From Isoperla grammatica (Eukaryota > Arthropoda > Insecta > Plecoptera > Perlodidae), in NCBI GenBank assembly GCA_945910005.1, contig OX246745.1, positions 10,596,436 through 10,660,435 of the forward strand: DNA of 64,000 bases, written 5' to 3'. Numbering within the stretch: position 1 is the stretch's first letter; each line of letters opens with the position of its first letter. The notes under the pieces were generated by a model, which ran no database searches, had not been told where the DNA came from, and worked only from the letters and a program-made list of their open reading frames with translations. Of this stretch, positions 22,576 through 34,250 are shown piece by piece. Both the position numbers and the translations under genes were made by a program.

Positions 22576-24090
22576 GGGGTATTTAAATGTTGGTTTTTCT
22601 TGCGAACGTGACCGGAGTTGTGAATAGTTGACGGAGGTGGCGGACGGGGGGGGGGGGGGGGGGGGTGGAGAAGAGAATTCAAGACGCGTGTGACGTAACG
22701 AGCTGAAGGTCTTGGGAGCTGCGCTGTCGGATAGGAGTGAAGCGGACCTCCTAGTGTTGATTGCGGTGATGTTGGTCGTCCAGGACGGTTATGTCCAGGT
22801 CCGACGGATGTTGTTCGAGGGAAGCGTGTCTTGCGACGTGGACGAGGGCTGATGAGAGGGGGGGAGGGCGGCGGGGAGCTGCAGAGTCGAAAAGGGGGTA
22901 CCCGAATTCTATTTCAGTCAATTTGTTAAAGAAGACATATTGAAAACACCATAAAATCTATTATTCAAATTCCACGATTTTCTCAATTCATTATGTTCAA
23001 CAACAAACACTGAACACTTATGACCATGACTAAATTTCCAAAATCCACTTGTTTTTTGTTTGACATTTTCATATTTTAAAACTTATACAAGATGATGCAT
23101 AGTTTTAAACTTTCGTTCGCAATTTAATATGAAGTAACTAATCGCAATAAAATACCATGTATACCGGATCTGTAGGAAAGAGACAGCTAAACTATTAGAA
23201 GTTCTAAAATAAATGCGAGTCATTTGTTCACATCCACGCTTTATCTTTAGTACACACTTTCCATTTCATGTTTACAAAAACGCTGATGTCTGCCTAAAGA
23301 CAACTCCTTAACCGGAAATATGCGTGCGGTAAAGGAGCAAACACTAAAACGGCAGTCAACACAACATATATCTTAGTACTTCCCAAGCTTCCGCTGTAGA
23401 GAGGTTAAGCACTCCCCTCCCCCGCTCCCCCCACCACCACCCTCTTCCCCAGCTCAACCCGATCAGCCTAAAACAAACACAATATCAGCAAAGCCAGCAA
23501 AAAAAAAACGTAATTTCGTCGAGGGGGTTTTGTTGGATTGTGCAGCGGGCTGAGCTACGGCTATGGTGGTGCCTACTACCTACCTACCTACCTACCTACA
23601 TCCTAGACTCCTACTCATCGATTAAATGATGCTTACTTGCATGGGAACCTCTATTCTAAGAAGATTCTCTAAGATTCTCTATTCTAAGAAGTATTTGGCA
23701 AAGGAATTTCAACAAAACTAAAGCTGGTGGTAGAAAGATGGAAAAAACGGTATGTCCTTCGCTCCCGCTTATATTCAGCCACCGATGATTCAATAGTTTA
23801 ACAAGTTGCAACTTTTTAATTAGTTTCATTTCTATGCGTTCCGTTGTATGAACATTTTAAAAACTGCTATAGTACCTGATATGAAAACTGAAAAAATAGC
23901 CTAACGTCTTTTTAAGATTAATTTTCTCTAAATTTAGCATTCATTATTTTAAATTTAGCATTTTGTATAATCAATTTCATTTCATGAAAACCTTGAATAT
24001 CAGGGGGTTTCTTGCACATCTAATGGAAAATTATGTGCAGATATTTAAAATCAATTCAATTGCAACTAATTAAAGAATAAGAATGCATTC
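22576..24090. other. GC-rich patch after the gap, then AT-rich DNA
   Basis: 22600-22910 is markedly GC-richer than its surroundings and contains G20 at 22646-22665. A plus frame from about 22700 to 22850 is open (ELKVLGAALSDRSEADLLVL onward) but has no recognisable domain, and the minus frame is also open. It may belong to the hAT element or be poor-quality sequence by the gap. 23573-23598 is a (CTAC)n microsatellite. The rest is AT-rich and anonymous. Confidence 0.45.
23573..23598 (+). repeat. (CTAC)n microsatellite
   Basis: Six CTAC units in a row after GCCTACTAC. Confidence 0.9.
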
Positions 24091-24350
24091 TGAACTAAAT
24101 TTCAAAAGGAATGGGAACACATTTTTTTTTTAATCAAATCAGCATTTTGTAACGTTTTCAAAAATATAAGTTCACCGATTTAGCATCGAAAACCTAAAAC
24201 GCAAAAAAAAAAACGCATCTCTAGTAATAATATGTAATGCATGTGACCGACTGTACACCGATCGGTAAACATGTATTTTTGAAAACGCCACAAAACGCTT
24301 ATTTGATTTTAAAAAACATGGTGTTCCCATTCCTTTTGAAATTTAGTTCA
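24091..24350. mobile_element. Foldback MITE of 260 bp with long terminal inverted repeats
   Basis: The first 30 bp (TGAACTAAATTTCAAAAGGA then ATGGGAACAC) are repeated inversely and almost perfectly at 24321-24350. Pairing continues with gaps to about 85 bp per arm (TAATCAAATCAGC, GCATTTTGTAACGTTTTC, AAAAATA). The element is flanked by ATTC on both sides (24087-24090 and 24351-24354), a possible 4-bp target duplication. No coding capacity. Directly outside the right end is a second small palindrome, GTCGGTGTAC and GTACACCGAC (24357-24382). Confidence 0.8.
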
Positions 24351-24356
24351 ATTCGC

Positions 24357-24382
24357 GTCGGTGTACGAATTTGTACACCGAC
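24357..24382. repeat. 26-bp palindrome
   Basis: GTCGGTGTAC (24357-24366) and its exact reverse complement GTACACCGAC (24373-24382) surround GAATTT. Related text CGACTGTACACCGATCGG occurs inside the neighbouring foldback element near 24248. Confidence 0.75.
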
Positions 24383-25062
24383 TGCAATAGTCCCCGTTTG
24401 TTAGGAAAGAAGTTCCGTGGCCAAATGAGGGAACTCAACGCTGAACGTGTTACTGGAGGAAGTAAATCTTCATCAATGCTATTAGGCCGTAACGTAAACT
24501 TCGTTCACGAAAACAACCCCATAGCTTATCGTGAAGCCAGCAAGTCTCACGTCGGGGCTATCGGCAGAAAACAGTGATTGTATTGGCTTGCCGTGGGTTA
24601 CCGCCGTCTCTGCATAGCCGCGACTGCATTACATATTACCAATGATATTACCTATATATATATATAGTCCCACCTTCCTCACCCCCCCCCCCCCCCCACT
24701 GCTACCAAACGCTGATATCCCCCTTCCCGTCAGCTTGTTCCATCTCCTGTATTATGTACCTCTCAATTTTTACCTCCCGATTTTGCGGCAGATCGTAAAA
24801 TCCCCCTATACCCCGAACCGTTGCCACATACGCACGTGTTTCTCTGGAGCCGGTGTAAATATGACCAGTTCGCACCAACACCATCGCCTTCTGCGCTCAC
24901 CCACACAACATTCAATGCAATGCAACAAACCTGCGACCCACAGTGCACGTTTTATTGTTGTCGTTGATCTTTCTGAAAACCGTAATGTTCTACAAAATAT
25001 AAAAAACAAATACATTTCTATTTCTAAAATAACTCTGGGATATTATTAGGATGTATTAAAAA
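24383..25062. other. Anonymous sequence with a C16 tract
   Basis: A 68-codon plus frame at 24371-24577 and a 135-codon plus frame at 24642-25049 show no domain; the latter includes the translation of C16 at 24682-24697. A short TA microsatellite precedes it at 24652-24666. Confidence 0.4.
24682..24697 (+). repeat. Poly-C tract (16 C)
   Basis: Uninterrupted C run inside a pyrimidine-rich stretch. Confidence 0.85.
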
Positions 25063-25451
25063 CAGTGGCGTATCGAGGGGGGACTCGGGGGCTTGGGCAA
25101 CCTCCCCCCCATCCCGAAATCCCAGCTTTAATTAAAATCTACAAATCATCTAAATTTACCCAAAAAATGAAGTACCTTCATGTATTACTTTCTCTATTTG
25201 CTTGTCAGTAAACACTTCCGTAAGTAAAATTGTATATATATATGTGTATGTAATTGTATTCAGGTCAGCAAAGCACCTTTACTTCTAAAATACATTACAA
25301 CCCCTTAAAAAATACTGATTTTTTAATTGTCTGCCGAGCTATTGAGGGGGAATCCCCTCCCCCCCATTGTGTCGTTTGTGGAGCACATTTGTACAGTTAT
25401 GTCCGACTTGCGGGGCAGCTCCCCTGAAATATATTCCTACGTACGCCACTG
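25063..25451. mobile_element. Non-autonomous hAT-like element, 389 bp, both ends present
   Basis: Begins CAGTGGCGTATCGAGG and ends with the inverse of CAGTGGCGTACGTAGG, so the first 10 bp match perfectly and 13 of 16 overall. The subterminal parts are G-rich on one side and C-rich on the other (GGGGGGACTCGGGGGC, CCCCTCCCCCCC). The interior is AT-rich and non-coding. The 8-bp flanks (ATTAAAAA, TGTATAAA) are only partly alike, so a target duplication is not clear. The terminus is shared in form with the hAT remnant at 21859. Confidence 0.8.
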
Positions 25452-27969
25452 TGTATAAACACACTTACCGAATACGCTCATTTAAAAGGTTTTGATTGGT
25501 ATAGTTGCAATGGTAAAAACCAGGTAATCGCCTTGTAAGTAGTTATTAGGTGTCCGTACCGCTAAGTCTGTAGTCCAGCACGGTTGTCTCCTTTCTCTCG
25601 TGACACAAAGTTGCTCACTAGAATGATGGTAAATCAACGGGGAGAAATAAAAAAATGCATTATTATGCTAGATGTACGTATTTTTGTATATAACTATACA
25701 CTCCCATATTTGTTACATTTACATTACTTATTTCTTAAGTCTAGTTCGAACACTTTTGAAGTAGTTACGGACTTACGGGTGCTACGGGTGTTACCTCAAC
25801 ATTTAAGAACGAAACTCCATGATTATGTTTCACAATTCAGTGGCTTTACGTTGCTTTAAATTAATTGCGTTTGGTAAAAAAAAACAATTTATATTTGAAT
25901 TAAAAATATATAAATCGAGTGTCCTCCATGCAGCCTATAATACTGCCTGTCAAATACTCCACCCAATATGGCGGACCAAATAAATCATTGACGAGTTATT
26001 TCAATTCACCGAAAATACATTTGTTCTTTACACACGAAATAATAGGAAAGAAAAAGTTTATCCGAAGGGAAATATAATACTGCAATAATTTAGGGCTTTG
26101 CTGCCGTTGTGTGCGCACATTGTTTGCCTACATTATGGGTTTATAACTCTTTGTAATACGCTCAACGATCCCTCACAATATTGACACACGGTATATTGAA
26201 ATGGGCCTAAAGGTACTTTCTACTTAAGTCGACAGATTTTCAGTTGAGCACGCGTTCAATTAAATCGATCAGCATATAATGATGGTAGTTAGGGTTAGGC
26301 CTGTAAAACGACACATGGCTCTAAGCCGTACCTACATGCGCCGAGCAAGGGTTGATGGGGCACGTTGGCACGTTGGCCACAAACCCATGTATACATGTGC
26401 CGAGCAATGGTGAAGTGAGTGGCGAGTTTTTGCTGCTATTTACAATTCAATGTAATTTTTTTGTTGCAACAAATGTGTACAATCTGCAATAACATACCTC
26501 ATATAGTATGTCTAACATCCCCGAGCATTATTCTGAACACAGAACCCATATTTTCCGTTTGTAATAATTATATTGCAGTTCATTTAATAGTAATAGCCCA
26601 AATATTCAAAACACAAGCTCCGACTTAACATGCATAAAAGGGTAAATAATACAAAGTTTACCTTGAAAACAAATCGTGCAGTTTCCGAGGAATATGAGAT
26701 TTACAACTCGCTGTATATATTGATAGAAATCTTCTATTAGTTCTATTTGTTGGCAAACATAAAGTTGAACTACAGTTTCTTGTTCAGTTTCCATGTGTTT
26801 AAATCAAAATCTAGTTACAATAATTGTGTACTAAATAATCCCCGTTATGGTATCCAAGTACCGAGAACCTGTTCAGTGTTCACGCGAGGTGGAGCTGGAG
26901 CAATACAGAAGAAAGCCCCACATGCTATCTCGCATGCATCATAGTGCGGCGAACAATCCGAGTAGTACACAACTATCACGGGAAATGATTTGTTATGTTT
27001 TCGTAAATAACTGGAAATTGCAAGAAAGTTATTTCAACTTAAAACTTCCTTTCCTTCTTCCCGCCCCTCTATATACTAAATCTACCACATTGTATCGTGA
27101 CATGTTAGCAACAACATTTCCTGAAAATACCGCATCTGACTATAGAAGTGAATATGTGTAACGCGGTTGTTTAAAAATAACAAAAACTGGCTTCTTTGTA
27201 ATCCACTCTTTGCATGCATTTCTCTTTAAGTTTTCGTTTTTCTTTTGTTCGCGAGTACTTGGAAGCAATAATATATTCCGTATAGCAGTTTCAACCTGAC
27301 CTTTTTCTAGTTGTTAATGCGCGTAAAGCTGCACAACTAATTATGACGTATGCGCAGAGGACGGACCACGACATCGTCTTTAAAACCCCTGTATATTTAA
27401 ATACCCCCGATAGACGAAGCAACGGTGTGTCTGTATCTTTCTTTGTAAAGGGCTAATTTTAGACGGGTGATAAATTTAGATGAAATGTAAATCAGAGAAG
27501 TTTGAAAACGGGTAGTTAGCGTATTATTCAAAGCTGCTAAAGTACTGGCCATTCTTTAGGCTTAATCGTATAAATAACAGCTTTATCTTTTTTTCAGAGG
27601 CAATGTTTAACAAGTAATTTCTCTGTTGTGCCAGTGCAAAACGGGACGGGGTATTGCATAAGCGTATTGCACGGTTGTAGCAATAAAATAGAAACTTTTC
27701 TTTTTTTTATGGCGGCAGCCGCGCCAAACATGATTCATCTGCGGGTACACAAGGATAACAGACGTAGAGAACCGGCAACACCGCAGTTATCACACGGCCA
27801 GCCGGGCACGGGCCGAATACTTTCGGACACTCGGCGCTAAAATCGACCGCTTTACAGTAATTGAATGAAAACACATTCCTGACTGGATGTTCCAGCGTTG
27901 ACTCAGTCACCGCGTTGATATAATCATGTGTTCTGTCGCCGCCACTAAACCATTATAATCCACTGAAAG
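25452..27969. other. Long gene-free stretch
   Basis: AT-rich with domain-less frames up to 104 codons (26847-27161). At 26335-26420 a motif ACATGCGCCGAGCAAGGGTTGATG recurs as ACATGTGCCGAGCAATGGTGAAG, with GGCACGTTGGCACGTTGG between: a small degenerate duplication. Confidence 0.4.
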
Positions 27970-28069
27970 TGATGATGATGATGATATTTGGGTTTTACGT
28001 CCGATATTTTTGCAACTTGCCTAATCGAGACGATGAGTGGGTGAAATATTAAGATGAAAAAATGCCACA
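27970..28069 (-). repeat. SINE family S3 3' part
   Basis: The reverse complement matches the tail of the SINE at 44256-44462. Shared blocks, in order: TGTGGC with T run, CACCCACTCAT or CAC, GTCTCGATTAG, GCAAAAATAT, GACGTAAAAC or GTTAAACG, CAAATATCATCATCATCA. The tRNA-like head is absent, so this copy is truncated. Confidence 0.75.
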
Positions 28070-29209
28070 TGTCCGAATGAGATCCATTATACCGCGCAGA
28101 GGTGTCATAAGGGGTCCAGCAAGGGAGGGCAGGGTCAAGTGGGAGAAGAAATCTTCAGTGGGGCAGTGGGGGGAAAGGGACAGGGTCTCCTTTCATCGCC
28201 TAGCAGAGTCACTCTGGGCCTATTCTATACCCCGGGCCAAGACGGGTCCACTGCAAAGCTGCTATTTGGTTCTTACAGAATCTACTTGAAAATCTTGTAT
28301 CACTAGCATCAATCTTTCCATACGTTTGCACGTCTGAACGAGTAGACAATGTGATACACCTAATATTGGCCATAAGTGGTGATAAAAAGTGAAGTAAGTT
28401 GGCGTTCCAAGTAAGTTTTTCAATTCGAAAAAAAATTGTCCGTATGAGACTTAAAAGGATGTATTTTAATCACAGAACATTACACTTATATTGTGTGAAA
28501 AAAGGCCAAAAAAGTATCAGACACGACATACGAATTTTATTTTGTAATTACATCATGATATATTATATTTTCATTAGTATTCTTGTTCTATCATTGTTTA
28601 ATGAACAATTATAATACTGTTTTAGTGATGAATGACGCTTATATTTACGAGTTGTATTCGTTATGAGGTCGTTTATGAAATGCACATTGGCACAGAATCG
28701 AGAACAAAACAGAAATTCTCCTCTTGCGAGTTCGAGCCTGAGCGTTCATCTTTATCGTATTCCTAGATTCGGGAATGAAAAAAAATCATCGTGATATTTT
28801 TCTTTTCGCTCCGGTATACCCATATTATGTTTGGCGACGGGCCGGTGACGCCTAGCATTATTTACTGTGGAGTGGCGGTGACATTCTTTATAGGTTTTTA
28901 ACCGCATTCAAACTAAAACGTTGCTTTAAATCGTGCCCAGTGAGGTCACATCTCACTTGCAAGACTCATCTCGAAGGAGGAGTGGGGAGAGTTTTTTTGG
29001 AATAACTGTAGAGAATAGACAGTGGAGAAAACGTTTCTTGTCTGTTGTTTGTTTATGTTTATGGACTCTTCATAACTACATGACTTTTTAAGAAAATGCA
29101 CTGAACACAGATATGTTTTGTGAATGTTTTGAAGCAAATTTCACCACATACGCCCTTCTGTAGTCAACTAGCTATGAGCTGAAAGGGAATGGCCTATAGA
29201 TATATACAT
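28070..29209. other. Anonymous sequence
   Basis: 28080-28270 is GC-rich (GGGGTCCAGCAAGGGAGGGC) with a 75-codon frame of unknown nature, perhaps an eroded transposon end. An isolated GAGTTCGAGCC near 28728 is weakly B-box-like. Confidence 0.35.
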
Positions 29210-29265
29210 GCATGCCTCCCGCAGGATACGAACGCACACCCATCCACGCGCCTAGATTCTGAGAT
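29210..29265 (-). repeat. tRNA-like SINE fragment
   Basis: The reverse complement reads GTGTGCGTTCGTATCCTGCG, a B-box-like core followed by GGGAGGCATGCATG. Upstream of it lies GGCGCGTGGATGGG. The A box is not recognisable. Confidence 0.35.
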
Positions 29266-31574
29266 ACTTCATCTAAAAAAGTTAAAAATTTAGGAACATT
29301 TCTCAAAATTGTTATTAAAATAATGTGTGACTAAGTTTCAGTATTATAAAGTATACCATTTTAAAGTGTATTTAAAATAATTGATCGCAACTCAATCACC
29401 CAGTTTAATCAGTAAATTACTCGCCTAAATAAACAAAATTTGGACTTAACACAATAGCATGAAGTGATCAGTTGCCAATGGATGCAAAACATAACCTGTG
29501 CCGTAATCGAACAAAAACTTTGCGTACGGAGCATAACAATTACGTTTTCCTTGTTTTGGTCCAAAAAGAACTGATATATGTTGATTTTTGTTTATGTAGT
29601 TCGTATAGTACGAAAGTACTGCACGCCGGACGCTCAAAGTGGATTTCTGAAAACGAAGAGTTAAGTTTTTCTGGCTAGAGCTACTTCGACGGAAATGCTC
29701 GAACACTTCCGATGTTTAGGTGACAAGTAGGTCAGACTCGGTTCCCACATGACGCCTGATCTAGTTCTTGTATGTTTAGTTTATTGTATTTTTCGATTTG
29801 TCCACGCGATTTTATTGAATTGGTGCATTCACCAGACATTCTTTCCCTGCCTTGCGCAGTCATCAGAGGTTTGTTGCTTTAGTTAAACAAAAAAATAACA
29901 GACAAAACTACTTTGCATGACCTGAGTTACAGAACAAGAAAATATACCATGATTATTATTGAGAGCTAAAGAAAATAATAGTAATACCAAACTTGCAAAC
30001 TCGAATGTCTGAAAACACAATATAATAGAGATTGCATTTTTTTTAATGGATTTGTAAACAAAGATAACGTTGTTAACTAACTAGTAACATAGTGGTTTAA
30101 AAACAAAAATCTTAGTCGAGTAAACCAGGAATTTTAGTATGTGACACACTTGAAGAGTTAAAGCGTTGCTCCTTTCGTCCAGAACCCTGATCCTGATACA
30201 CTAACATAGTTAAATCACATTGACTCTTCAATAGTCAAGTGATTCTCAATAACACTGGCTGCTGATGTTGTAGCAGCTCTGTTTTCATTGACTCAATTTA
30301 ATTCATTCACTCTCGTAGTAGAGGGATATTTATTGATGTGATCATCATTGCTGAAGTTTCCCTTGTTACACTTTAACAGAAGGGAATAAATCAATTTTAA
30401 TATCTCTATTAGTTCAATACTCAATTACATTTTGTTCCGTACGCGAGCATTATTGTTCCCCGTGAAACAATAAACGAGTAATGTTTCAACAAGCTATGAA
30501 ACAAGGGGCGGAGGTCGACTCTATTTACGAGGTAAATCACGTCTTACACAAACTCATTTTGCCTTTCATAAAGAAAATGTACATACATCTCCTTCTTTGT
30601 ACATACGCTCTTCTGAAAGCTATACCGTAATATTAAAATTCGTAGTCACAGCAACTGTACTAATAGTGGGCTGGCTATAGTAGGCTCGGTTGTTAGTATC
30701 AACAACTGTGAGATGTATCTTCTTCAACCGGACACCCCTGGCGCTTGGCACACTGTATCAAGAACGTTTACCCACGGTGTAGAAATTATAAACGTTTAAA
30801 GGAACTCCCCACATTTAAACGTCTAAAATCCTATCCCTACTCTGTACATAAACGTTTGCGGTTTTCAGCGTTTAGTGAGGAAGGTGGCGACCAATGTATT
30901 ATGAAGTCCAAACTATTTGAGCTTACATTACGAAAAACAAAAAGAGTATCATTTGTTTTCACTCCAGTCAGCTTCGGGCACAAATCACTTCGTTTCCGCG
31001 AACCCTGTAGCTATTTGACAATTTGCAAATTAACGGAAACCGGTTGTGATCATTGAACGCCATAATAATTATTGATTTCACGAAACTTAGTTCCGACAAT
31101 CAGGGCATAACAGCCGTTAGTATCTGATCAACGAAGCAAAGCACTTAATTTAACAACATTACCCGCGGGATTGAGCTCTTTTCTAATGATAACGTAAATT
31201 TAGAACCACTAAAATAAAAACACCCGCGGCCGAGCCACGGCGGTTCCCATAAAAAATGTAATGAATGCGAAAATACTCATTTCCGTTGGGATAGGCTTAC
31301 TGATGCGGGGCTAAATTAGCACAGGATATTTACAGTGGTAAAACTAAAAGGCTAACGCATTGGGAGTGAACGAATTCCATAAAACGGGGAAGAGTGCAAG
31401 CAAAACGAAAAGTGCTCAGTGACACCCAAATAATTCCGGCAAACGTTTGAAATACCTCGAATTCGCTTTTTGATGTGGCAGAATAAGTAAATTAATTAGT
31501 CGGAATTATGACGTCTGAATTTGTGTTGAAGAGCCACATTCAGACTGAGCCCGCCGTATCCATTAGGGTCGGCT
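29266..31574. other. Long gene-free stretch, possibly holding non-coding conserved DNA
   Basis: Frames of 68-103 codons carry no domain. 31080-31560 is GC-balanced, complex and repeat-free, with TAAATTAATTAGTC and TAATGATAACG homeodomain-type cores. It looks unlike the repeats around it and could be a regulatory element, but only comparison with a relative would show that. Confidence 0.35.
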
Positions 31575-31623
31575 TAGCAGCCGCATAGCAGCCGCATAGC
31601 AGCCGCGTAGCAGCCGCGTAGCC
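31575..31623 (+). repeat. 11-bp tandem repeat, four units
   Basis: TAGCAGCCGCA twice, then TAGCAGCCGCG twice, then a partial TAGCC. The A/G change at the last base is shared by neighbouring units, suggesting stepwise duplication. Confidence 0.9.
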
Positions 31624-31810
31624 ATGATGTACACACCAGGCTGTGGCCCCAACGGGTCAAGTTAAACCTACCTATGAAGTGATTATCGTCAAGAAAGATG
31701 TATACTTTATTTTTTGACAACTATCTATTTTTACGTTACAAACACTAAAACAAACAACATGTGAGTGTCAAGTGTCAATTATTTCCATTTTTTTCCCCGT
31801 AGGTATCCCT

Positions 31811-32066
31811 GTTATAGGGTGTACACCAGCTTTACCCGATCTGCCCCTCTTCATGTGACTAACTAGGTTATTAAGATGTTTGGATAGTTGGGAAGGAATG
31901 TCAGAGGGCTGTTACTGTAGGACTCAATCCCATCATTCGCCTTCACAATTGAGAAAAATCTCTGAAAAAAACCTTCAGTCAGGATTGCCGGTGGCGGCTT
32001 GAATTGAACCGGCGACCTCCCGGATTAGAGTCTCGCGTCTTAGCGCTGAGCCACCTCTATCGGTAC
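31811..32066 (-). repeat. tRNA-derived SINE family S1, copy 2
   Basis: Aligns over its length with the copy at 14736. The head has GGCTCAGCGCTAAGACG (A box), CGAGACTCTAATCCGGG and the B-box side GGTTCAATTCAAG. The body has AAGGCGAATGATGGGATTG, CCTACAGTAACAGCCCTC, CTTAATAACCTAGTTAGTCA. The 3' end reads GGTGTACACCCTATAAC. The B box has decayed from GGTTCGATTCC. Confidence 0.85.
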
Positions 32067-32875
32067 TATTTCCTTTGTGACAGTATGAAGAGGAACTATT
32101 AACCATACAATCACATATGACATCACCTTCTAGACAGATACTCTCTTACATTCATGAATTAAAAACTAACGCAATTACTGGTGGTGGGTGTGGTCTAGTT
32201 AGGAAGCTAACTGGGGGGGTGGTATCCCGCACTTAACTGGTTCTTGAGATTATCGCTTTGCATCACTGCCTTCTACACGGCAAGTTGACTGGAGGTTATC
32301 ATAATCATGAAAGTTAATAGTTGTGTTTAGGAGAGAGGCATGTGCAAACTTATAAAAACACAGCCTTGGGTAGCTGCATTATAGTTTCTCGCACTCACTA
32401 TCATTAACGCATAGTCACGTTAGGTTTATGAGCGCTTACAGCGCGCGTCATGTAACGGTCACTATAGTCACTATGTAAGAGCTGCTCAGCGGTTTAAAAC
32501 AACGGCCATCTCTTGTCATCGCAAACATACACATGCATACATTACACATTTTCAAATCTCAAATGTTCGCGGTTAGGCCTATATGTCAATGTATGGTAAA
32601 CCTAATTGAAGTTTCTCGCCATACTATAGAGCTATTCGCGGCAAAAATACCCATTTGGAAACCATATATTGATATAAATGTTGTGGCGTACATTTTCACG
32701 CATATAATGGACGTAGACATTCATTATCATTTCGGATACATCCACATATCAGAGACATTTATTACATTACCAGCAGAAACGTAGGTTTTAAAATAAAAAA
32801 ATATATCACACGTATTTTTGCACCAGGTTTTTAAACCTACTCATTATGTTGTGTCACTGAAAATCATGGACTTAC
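32067..32875. other. Anonymous sequence
   Basis: An 83-codon frame at 32533-32784 has no domain or close repeat. A palindromic CTAGTTAGGAAGCTAACTGG sits at about 32196. Confidence 0.35.
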
Positions 32876-33066
32876 AGCCCCACACAAATTGTCGGTATCG
32901 GGATCGCAATTGCAATCTGAAAGTCGTGAAAAAGTTAACTGGTATGGTTCTTAATTCTTATGGCGCTGTTGACAATATCGTAGTAATGTCGCAATGATTT
33001 AGCATGAGAAAATCTACAATTGCAATCCCGATTACAATCACGATGCCGATAATTGTGGTTGGGGCT
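32876..33066 (+). mobile_element. MITE family M1, copy 4
   Basis: Full-length copy of 191 bp. Left end AGCCCCACACAAATTGTCGG, right end GCCGATAATTGTGGTTGGGG then CT, so the outermost AGCCCCA is inverted as TGGGGCT. Interior blocks as in copy 3: GTGAAAAAGTTAACT, TTCTTATGGCGCTGTTGAC, AATGTCGCAATGATTTAGC. Flank TTA on the left and TAA on the right. Confidence 0.85.
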
Positions 33067-33109
33067 AAAATCCGATGTGGAGGCAATATAACCTTCGATG
33101 AGCTGTTTT

Positions 33110-33180
33110 TGATTCAGATGGCGGGTTTCGAACCCTTGACTTGTCTCCGTCTAACGCGGGTATCTGCGCGCCCCTTCCTA
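33110..33180 (-). repeat. tRNA-like SINE head
   Basis: The reverse complement has CAAGGGTTCGAAACCCGCCA, a perfect-looking T-arm with B box, preceded by GCGTTAGACGGAGACAAG as the anticodon arm region. The A-box side is weak and no SINE body follows that matches S1 or S3, so it could also be a tRNA relic. Confidence 0.5.
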
Positions 33181-34250
33181 CTATACAGTGCGAAGGCGGT
33201 TAAAATTAACATATATATTTCTTACGAAGAGGATAAGAACTAAGGCGAGGGAAGAGTATCGAATAAACTGAGCGAATCAACAAGCTGTGCTTTAACAATA
33301 AACTTCGCTGGCGTCAGCTGAAAGACCCGATGCATGGCACGCCAGAAGGCCAGCGTTCGCGCCTTTTCAAAGGCAAGTAGGTAAGTAAGTAAGTAGTGCA
33401 AAGGCAGCCAGCCGTTGGGAAAGTTTTTAAGCAAGTAAGTGGGCGTGGCGTTTATTTAATGATACAAACTAAATTGGAACATAATTTATGGTTTTCTAAT
33501 TTCAAGTAAATGATGTTTGTTTGATTTCTGACACACCATAACTATGTCTAGATAGATTCTTAGTGCACATTTGACTGTTTTGGTATTACAGGGTGTTATT
33601 TGGAATAAGTTGAGATTAGAGAACTTCCGGCTACCTTATTTACACGGCTGTATTGATGAACGTTGCTGCGTGGCTTCAAACAATATTCTACGTTCGTGAA
33701 CTGAATAATTACATGGTTAATAACCGTTCTATTTCAGGGGATTCTTAGCTTTAAATAATAGCTCTTTGCATTTTAAGTTACGTCAACGCGTTTCAAACGC
33801 TTAAGTGTTTCAAGACATAGTCTCAACTTGGTTGGCATATTACATCTATAAGGATATAGAATTTCGTACGTTTCAAAAGTTATGACAATAAGAGTAGAAT
33901 ATCCTAGTCCTGTGTATATGTATCAGTTAAACACCCTCGACATTAAAAGTGGTCAATAATATAAAATGAAAAAATAAGTGTATTTTATACATGAGATCAA
34001 ATAAACACGTTAGGCAAGACTCGGTGTTATAAGTATCAAATCAAGCGTCAAAGCAATAGAACGGTGTTATGAGTGATGCGCCTCAACCCTGTCCGTGGAT
34101 TGTATCATAACGCAACAAGCAGAATCTAGGTTGCCCTCAAAGGATGCGACAAGGTAACTTTCTAGCACACTTACGTCAGCCACTCGCCATATTAACATGA
34201 TATCAGTTCACCGCAGTGCTATTTGCATGTTATGGTAATTATACGCAACA
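33181..34250. other. Anonymous sequence with a short AAGT run
   Basis: AAGTAGGTAAGTAAGTAAGTAG at 33373-33394 and a later AAGCAAGTAAGTGGG. The rest is AT-rich with no gene. Confidence 0.4.

Noticed and set aside
22165..22611. 148-codon protein spanning the gap
   Set aside because: The frame is read through 200 N; only the part before 22376 is meaningful, as a hAT relic.
30745..31056. 103-codon basic open frame
   Set aside because: Lys/Arg-rich by composition only; no domain and no similarity to known ribosomal or histone proteins recognised.
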